NCBI RefSeq assembly: GCF_900116905.1
Contig: NZ_FPCG01000006.1
Coordinates: 1 to 64,000, forward strand
DNA from: Micrococcus terreus
Lineage (GTDB): Bacteria; Actinomycetota; Actinomycetes; Actinomycetales; Micrococcaceae
DNA: 64,000 bases
Reading direction: 5' to 3'
The notes beneath the pieces were generated by a model, which was given only the letters and a program-made list of their open reading frames with translations, searched no databases and was not told the DNA's origin. Shown here piece after piece: positions 59,325 through 64,000 of the stretch. Each line of letters begins with the position of its first letter. The stretch's first letter is position 1. A program made the translations under genes and the position numbers.

Positions 59325-62060
59325 TCAGCGGGGCGAGCGGTTCTTCGTGCGGGCGGTGGCCGGCGCAGTCCACGGGTCCTCTGGCCAGGGGTGCTTGGGG
59401 TAGCGCCCACGCATCTCGGCGCGGACCTGTGTGTACGGACCGGACCAGAACGAGGCCAGGTCGGCGGTGACCGCCAGCGGCCGTCCGGCCGGGGAGAGCA
59501 GATGGAACACCACCGGTTCACGGCCGTCCACCAGTGCGGGTGTGTCTGCGAGGCCGAAGCACTCCTGCAGTTTGATCGCCACCACAGGGGGCTCGCCGTC
59601 CTGATACTCGATCCGCGCGTCCCGTCCACTGGGCACCGCCAGCCGCTCCGGCACCAGTTCGTCCAGCCGCACGGCCTCCGGCCAGGGCAGCAGTCTGCGC
59701 AGGGCTCCGGCCAGGTCCAGCTTCTGGGCTGAGCGCCCGGCGGCGACGGCGCTGATCTCCGGTGTGAGCCACTCCTCCGCACGGTATGCCAGTGTCTGGG
59801 GTGAGACGTCCGGCCAGGGTGCGCCGAGATGGCGGTGCAGCAGGTCCAGCCGGCGCCGCAGCTGCTCGGCGGGAGCGGCCTCTCCCCCGGAGCCGGGCCA
59901 GCCGACCACGCTCAGTCCGTGCTCCTGCATCGCGTTCCGGACAGCGTCCTCTGCTGCCGCGGGACTCGGCTTGACCGGCTGTTCTGCGAGGATGATCGCA
60001 CCCAGGGTCCGGGTCCGGCGGCCGATCACCCGGCCGTCCTGCCACTGAGCTGTGGTTCGGTCCTGCAGGAGGGTCCCGGAGCGGCCGGCCAGCTGCACAG
60101 CCAGGTCCTGATCCACCGGAGCCGCAGCGCGGATCACCGCTCCAGTGCCCGCCGCGGACCTGCCCTCTGAGCGTTGGACCTCCGCGATGGCCAGCCACTC
60201 CTCCCCCGCCAGCGCGCTGCTCGGCGGCAGCGCCGCCCGGGTGCCGGACGCCAGAAGGTAGATGCCCCGGGTGTCGATCTGGCGGGCCAGCCGTTCCGGA
60301 AAGGCCAGCCCGACGACGGCCCCCACCTGGGCGTGCTCCGTCACCCGCCGCTGGGCTCCAGCCCGCCCATCACCGGCCATCTCAGGCACAAAGTGACCAG
60401 ACCTGGTCACTTTGGTGGGGGTCTGGTCACTTTGCGCTTGGGGGGTGAGGCGGTGGAGTCGGGTCGCCTCGTGCTGCCAACGGTTCAGGGCCCCGCGGCC
60501 GGATTCGGTGGGGTCGGTGCCCCGGCGCAGCGACTCCAGCGTGGCCGCGAGGTCGGCTCCGTCCGGGCGGATGTCCGAGGCGACCAGGGCCACCACCTCG
60601 GCGGCGGTGCGACCGTCCACCAGTGCCGCTCCCTCCAGCAGGGCGCGGGCCAGTCGCGGTTCGGCCGGGATGGCTGCCAGGCGACGACCGAGGGCGGTGG
60701 GACGCAGCTCCTCGTCCAGCGCCCCGAGGTCGGTGAGGGTGCGGTGCGCGTCGGCGAGCGCCTCGGCCGGCAGCGGGTCCGGCAGCACGAGTCCTTCCCC
60801 ACCGGGGGCACCCCAGCAGGCCAGGGTCAGGGCGGCCCCGGTCAGATCCGCCACCGCAGCGGCGGGACGGGGATGCGCGGGGGCGGTCCCGAAGGTGGTG
60901 CGGCTGTAGCAACGGATCACAGTGCCCGGCCCGAGTCGACCTGCACGCCCGGCGCGCTGCTCAGCGGAGGACTGGGCGCAGCTGACCGTCACCAGTCCGG
61001 TCATGCCCCGCACGGTGTCCCGGCGCGGTTCCCGGGACAGCCCGGCGTCCACCACCAGGCGCACCCCGGGCACGGTCAGCGAGGACTCCGCGAGCGCGGT
61101 GGAGACGATCACCCGGGGCGGCTCCCCCGGGGCTCGGCCACCCACGGCACGGTCCTGCACTGCTGCCGGCAGCTGGCCGTGCAGGGGCAGGATCTCGGCG
61201 GAGGGGTGGATCCGCTCCAGCCGTCCCACCGTCTGGTCCACGTCTCGGGCCGTGGGGACGAACACCAGCGCGTCGATCCCCGGGTCTGCTGCGAGTGCAT
61301 CCTGGTGGGCGGAGGCCGCTTCCCGCGCCAGATGGTCCAGGTAGTCATGGGTCACGCCCCGTTCGTCCAGCCGAGGACCCGACGGCGGGCGGTACTGCAC
61401 GTCCACCGGGTGCAGGGCGGAGGGACAGTCCACCACCTCGACCGGTCCACTGTGGCCGATCCCCTCCCCCAGCCGTTCGGCGAACCGGGCGGCGTCCAGG
61501 GTGGCGGACATGGCCACCAGCACCAGATCCTCGCGCAGCTGGTGGACCTCACCGAGCATCCCGAAGAGCAGATCCGACTCCAGATCCCGCTCATGGACCT
61601 CGTCCAGGATGACCGCGCCCACACCGGTTAGCTCCGGGTCGGCCAGCAGCCGGTTCACCAGCACCCCGGGCGTGAGGAACTCGACCAGGGTGCCCTTCCC
61701 GGTGCGCCGCTCACCGCGCACCGAGTAGCCCACCTGATCTCCCAGGGCGCCACCATGCAGGTGGGCCAGCCGGGAGGCCGCGGCCCTGGCGGCAACGCGG
61801 CGCGGCTGGGTGACGATGACCCGAGACGGTGAGGGCGCCGTCGTCGGGCCCTGCCTGTCTGCGACCTGGTGGAGCAGGTTGGCCACCGCCGGCGGAACCA
61901 GGGTGGTCTTGCCGGTGCCGGGCGGTGCCTGGACCACGGCGGCGCGGTGCTCGGCGAGGCTGCGCTGCAGCTGCGGGAGGGAGTCGGCGAACACGAGTCC
62001 GGCGCCGATGCTCCCCAGATCGAAGTGACCGGGGAGTACGGCGCCGGAGGTGGAGGTCAT
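59325..62060 (-). CDS. hrpB: ATP-dependent RNA helicase HrpB-type
   Basis: A 911-residue DEAH-family helicase. It has motif I APPGTGKTTLVPPAV (about 43-57), Ia TQPRRVAARAAASRLA, II DEVH (in LDEVHERDLESDL), III SAT, V STALAESSLTVPGVRLVVD and VI QRAGRAGR. A ratchet/HA2-like region follows, then the HrpB_C domain ending GRYPKHPWPEDP. Its role in bacteria is poorly known. At about 544-560 the linker SDQTPTKVTRSGHFVPE is encoded by a triplicated DNA repeat (60389-60434), and two exact copies of the dispersed 12-bp word lie in the gene. ATG 62060 begins MTSTSGAVLPGHFDLG. Confidence 0.92.
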   Translation of the reverse strand: MTSTSGAVLPGHFDLGSIGAGLVFADSLPQLQRSLAEHRAAVVQAPPGTGKTTLVPPAVANLLHQVADRQGPTTAPSPSRVIVTQPRRVAARAAASRLAHLHGGALGDQVGYSVRGERRTGKGTLVEFLTPGVLVNRLLADPELTGVGAVILDEVHERDLESDLLFGMLGEVHQLREDLVLVAMSATLDAARFAERLGEGIGHSGPVEVVDCPSALHPVDVQYRPPSGPRLDERGVTHDYLDHLAREAASAHQDALAADPGIDALVFVPTARDVDQTVGRLERIHPSAEILPLHGQLPAAVQDRAVGGRAPGEPPRVIVSTALAESSLTVPGVRLVVDAGLSREPRRDTVRGMTGLVTVSCAQSSAEQRAGRAGRLGPGTVIRCYSRTTFGTAPAHPRPAAAVADLTGAALTLACWGAPGGEGLVLPDPLPAEALADAHRTLTDLGALDEELRPTALGRRLAAIPAEPRLARALLEGAALVDGRTAAEVVALVASDIRPDGADLAATLESLRRGTDPTESGRGALNRWQHEATRLHRLTPQAQSDQTPTKVTRSGHFVPEMAGDGRAGAQRRVTEHAQVGAVVGLAFPERLARQIDTRGIYLLASGTRAALPPSSALAGEEWLAIAEVQRSEGRSAAGTGAVIRAAAPVDQDLAVQLAGRSGTLLQDRTTAQWQDGRVIGRRTRTLGAIILAEQPVKPSPAAAEDAVRNAMQEHGLSVVGWPGSGGEAAPAEQLRRRLDLLHRHLGAPWPDVSPQTLAYRAEEWLTPEISAVAAGRSAQKLDLAGALRRLLPWPEAVRLDELVPERLAVPSGRDARIEYQDGEPPVVAIKLQECFGLADTPALVDGREPVVFHLLSPAGRPLAVTADLASFWSGPYTQVRAEMRGRYPKHPWPEDPWTAPATARTKNRSPR
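60309..60320 (-). repeat. copy of dispersed 12-bp word GCCGTCGTCGGG
   Basis: Exact copy in hrpB, read as Ala-Val-Val-Gly, a reading frame different from most other copies. Confidence 0.8.
60389..60434. repeat. clustered GGTCTGGTCACTTTG repeats inside hrpB
   Basis: The 15-mer GGTCTGGTCACTTTG occurs inverted at 60389-60403 and direct at 60420-60434. A 12-base copy (CTGGTCACTTTG) at 60403-60414 makes a near-perfect dyad with the first. The block encodes a hydrophilic linker between conserved parts of the helicase. Confidence 0.85.
61837..61848 (+). repeat. copy of dispersed 12-bp word GCCGTCGTCGGG
   Basis: Exact copy in hrpB, read as Gly-Pro-Thr-Thr-Ala, between helicase motifs I and Ia. Confidence 0.8.
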
Positions 62061-62091
62061 CCCTCCATTGTGGTCCAGTGCGGCTGGGCCC

Positions 62092-63009
62092 TTACGGCGT
62101 GGGGTCGCCGCCGTTGGCGTTCAGGGTCTCGCCGATCACGAAGCTGGACTCCGGGGAGGCCAGGAACACGTATGCCGGGGCCATCTCCACGGGCTGGCCG
62201 GCACGGCCGATGGGGGCGTCGTGCCCGAACTTCGGCAGCTTCTCCTTGGGCTGGCCGCTGGAGACCTGCAGCACCGTCCACACCGGACCGGGGGCCACCG
62301 CATTGACCCGGATGCCCTTCTCGGCGACCTGCTGGGCCAATCCCTTGGTGAAGTTGTTGATGGCGGCCTTGGTGGAGGCGTAGTCCAGCAGGGTCGGCGA
62401 GGGGCTGTACGCCTGGATGGAGGTGGTGTTGATGATGGTGCTGCCCGGACCCATGTGGCGCAGGGCCGCGCGCGAGAGGGTGAACATCGAGAGGATGTTG
62501 ATCTGGAAGGTGGCGGCGACCTGCTCGTCGGTCAGCTCTTCCAGCGACTCGCTGACCACCTGTTTGCCGGCGTTGTTGACCAGGATGGTCAGGCCGCCCA
62601 GCTGCTGCGCGGCGTCATCCACTACGGAGGTGCGGTAGTCCGCGTCCATCAGGTCACCGGGCAGGGCCACGGCCTTCTGACCGGCCTCTTCGATGGCCTT
62701 CACCACGCGCTGCGCGTCCTCCTCCTCGGCAGGCAGGTAGGCGATGGCCACGTCAGCACCCTCACGGGCAAAGGCCACGGCGACGGCGGCCCCGATGCCA
62801 GAGTCCCCACCGGTCACCAGTGCCTTGGCCCCCTGGAGTCGGCCGGTGCCGACGTAGGAATCCAGGCCGATGTCCGGAACGGGGTCGGTCTTCACGTCCA
62901 GCCCAGGCTCGGACTGGTGCTGCTCCGGCGGGGAGACCTTGGGATGGCGGGTGGCCGGGTTGTCCGGGGAGAGCTGGCCGTCAGGGGTGTTCTGTTCATG
63001 CTGGGTCAT
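62092..63009 (-). CDS. short-chain dehydrogenase/reductase (YghA/GsiB-neighbour type)
   Basis: A 305-residue SDR of the longer YghA-like group. A hydrophilic N-terminal 50 residues (rich in Gln, Pro and His) precede the Rossmann fold. NAD(P) loop TGGDSGIGAAVA, NNAGKQV, the active-site Tyr/Lys in YASTKAAINNF, catalytic Ser region INTTSIQAYSP and the end VFLASPESSFVIGETLNANGG are present. Members are often stress induced; the substrate is unknown. ATG 63009 lies 250 bp from the next gene, which is divergent. Confidence 0.9.
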   Translation of the reverse strand: MTQHEQNTPDGQLSPDNPATRHPKVSPPEQHQSEPGLDVKTDPVPDIGLDSYVGTGRLQGAKALVTGGDSGIGAAVAVAFAREGADVAIAYLPAEEEDAQRVVKAIEEAGQKAVALPGDLMDADYRTSVVDDAAQQLGGLTILVNNAGKQVVSESLEELTDEQVAATFQINILSMFTLSRAALRHMGPGSTIINTTSIQAYSPSPTLLDYASTKAAINNFTKGLAQQVAEKGIRVNAVAPGPVWTVLQVSSGQPKEKLPKFGHDAPIGRAGQPVEMAPAYVFLASPESSFVIGETLNANGGDPTP

Positions 63010-63259
63010 GTGCAGAACAGTAGGACGGCGAGCGGGGGGTCCGGCAAGAGGTGTGCGCTCAGGGCTGAGCGGGTGCGACGGCGGACGCGTCCTGCAAGTT
63101 CCGCGGTCAGCAGTTCCTGGTGCGCGGGCTGGCGACGAGGGATTCGTGACCGCCGAACAGAGGGATGCCCCATGCCAACGTGTGGCTGAGATTCCGTGGT
63201 CGAGTCGACGAGTGACCTGTGACTGTCAGCCACACGATGAGACGAGGTGGTGTGGAAGC

Positions 63260-64000
63260 ATGTGGGGCATGAGCTCAACCCCGGACCAGCAGACCGCACA
63301 GACCACCACCGAGCCCGGAACTGCCGGCACTGGCACCCCGGACCGGGTGCTGATCCTCCCGGCGGAGCAGGACCTGACGGGAACTCCGTATGAGCGCGCC
63401 CGGACCCGACCGGAGGAGGCCGCGGCCGCCGTCGGGGGCCAGGTGGTGACCAACTCCTCCGGTGAGCCGAACGGGGACGGAACCGCCACCGCCCTGGTGC
63501 TGGTCAAGCCCATCCCTGTGGACGCGGTGAGCGCGGCGCTGGTGGCCAATCCGCACATCAGCTGGGTGCAGTTCCCGTTCGCCGGGATCGAGAACTACAT
63601 CCCGCTGGTGCGCAGCCGGCCGGACATCGTGTGGACCTCGGCCAAGGGGACCTATGCCCCGCCGGTGGCCGAGCACGCGCTGCTGCTGACCCTGGCGCTG
63701 CTGCGGCACCTGCCCGAGCGGATCCGGGCCACGTCCTGGAGCACGGCCGCCGGACGCAGCCTGGACGGGACGCACGCCGTGGTGGTGGGCGGCGGCGGGA
63801 TCGCGCAGGAGTACATCCGGCTGCTCAAGACCTGGGACACCACGGTGACCGCCGTGCGTCGGCGCGCGGAAGACGTGCCCGGTGCGGACCGGACGGTCAC
63901 CACCGAACAGCTGGACGAGGTGCTGCCCGGTGCCCAGGTGGTGATGATCGCCGCGGCAGCCACGAACCAGACCCGCGGACTGATCGGCGCCGAACAGCTG
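63260..64000 (+). CDS. D-2-hydroxyacid dehydrogenase-like protein (partial, runs off right edge)
   Basis: An open frame of 247 codons without stop at the window end. After a Thr-rich lead, DRVLILPAEQDLTG and HISWVQFPFAGIENYIPLV form the substrate domain. The segment TYAPPVAEHALLLTLALLRHLPERI is characteristic of 2-hydroxyacid dehydrogenases, and the NAD-binding loop HAVVVGGGGIAQEYIRLLKTW with AQVVMIAAAATNQTRGLIGAEQL follows. The catalytic His/Glu region lies beyond the window. ATG 63260 is preferred to ATG 63269 because AGGTGG lies 9 nt before it; both share the frame. Divergent from the SDR gene. Confidence 0.85.
   Translation, partial: MWGMSSTPDQQTAQTTTEPGTAGTGTPDRVLILPAEQDLTGTPYERARTRPEEAAAAVGGQVVTNSSGEPNGDGTATALVLVKPIPVDAVSAALVANPHISWVQFPFAGIENYIPLVRSRPDIVWTSAKGTYAPPVAEHALLLTLALLRHLPERIRATSWSTAAGRSLDGTHAVVVGGGGIAQEYIRLLKTWDTTVTAVRRRAEDVPGADRTVTTEQLDEVLPGAQVVMIAAAATNQTRGLIGAEQL

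Overview
The window is about 64 kb of high-GC DNA from an actinobacterium. Gene content and order (mazG-eno-divIC-DUF501/ppx, LpqY/SugABC-type importer, furA-catalase, ZTP riboswitch ahead of glyA-folD, many GTG starts and 4-base start/stop overlaps) fit the Micrococcaceae (Kocuria/Micrococcus/Nesterenkonia/Arthrobacter relatives). I cannot fix the genus from sequence alone.

Layout. (1) Bases 1-8350 are an accessory, decaying island. It holds an IS3-type insertion sequence with a nonsense-mutated transposase, which cuts off a frameshifted Crp/Fnr regulator. Next comes an intact cassette of heavy-metal chaperone, P1B-type ATPase, cupin and quinone oxidoreductase with an FNR-type operator in front. 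A sensor-kinase remnant, an MFS pseudogene and a 5'-truncated tyrosine integrase follow, and the integrase abuts a tRNA gene, the probable integration site. (2) 8.4-28.4 kb, almost all on the minus strand, is chromosomal core: ndh, an S8 (mycosin-like) protease, a DUF501-exopolyphosphatase fusion, divIC, enolase and mazG. It continues with a nucleoside uptake and salvage operon (BMP lipoprotein, ABC ATPase, two permeases, cytidine deaminase, thymidine phosphorylase, DedA, adenosine deaminase), an M20 amidohydrolase and a mannose-1-phosphate guanylyltransferase. (3) 28.6-32.2 kb is sdhCDAB on the plus strand. (4) 32.2-45 kb holds an unknown membrane protein, a MacB-like ABC pair, trpS, xthA, two MFS pumps, a LysR/MHS-transporter pair that has lost both 5' halves at one junction, and an ABC-2 exporter whose two permeases are fused. 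(5) 45-53 kb holds folD-glyA under a ZTP riboswitch, furA-catalase with a perfect 19-bp operator and apparently leaderless furA, a TetR regulator, purU and a gamma-carbonic-anhydrase-like protein. (6) 53-64 kb holds a trehalose-type ABC importer, a glutamate-cysteine-ligase family protein, hrpB, an SDR oxidoreductase and the start of a 2-hydroxyacid dehydrogenase running off the right edge.

The most unusual signal is not a gene. A 12-bp word, GCCGTCGTCGGG, occurs ten times exactly (eleven as an 11-mer, seventeen as the 9-mer GTCGTCGGG, counted by eye) between 8.4 and 62 kb. It lies in both orientations and is translated in several reading frames, preferring protein linkers and terminators, and it is absent from the island. 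It behaves like a DNA-level signal such as an uptake sequence or another protein-binding word. Other points of interest are a class-I tRNA with a UAA anticodon, two gene fusions, and a short repeat inside hrpB.
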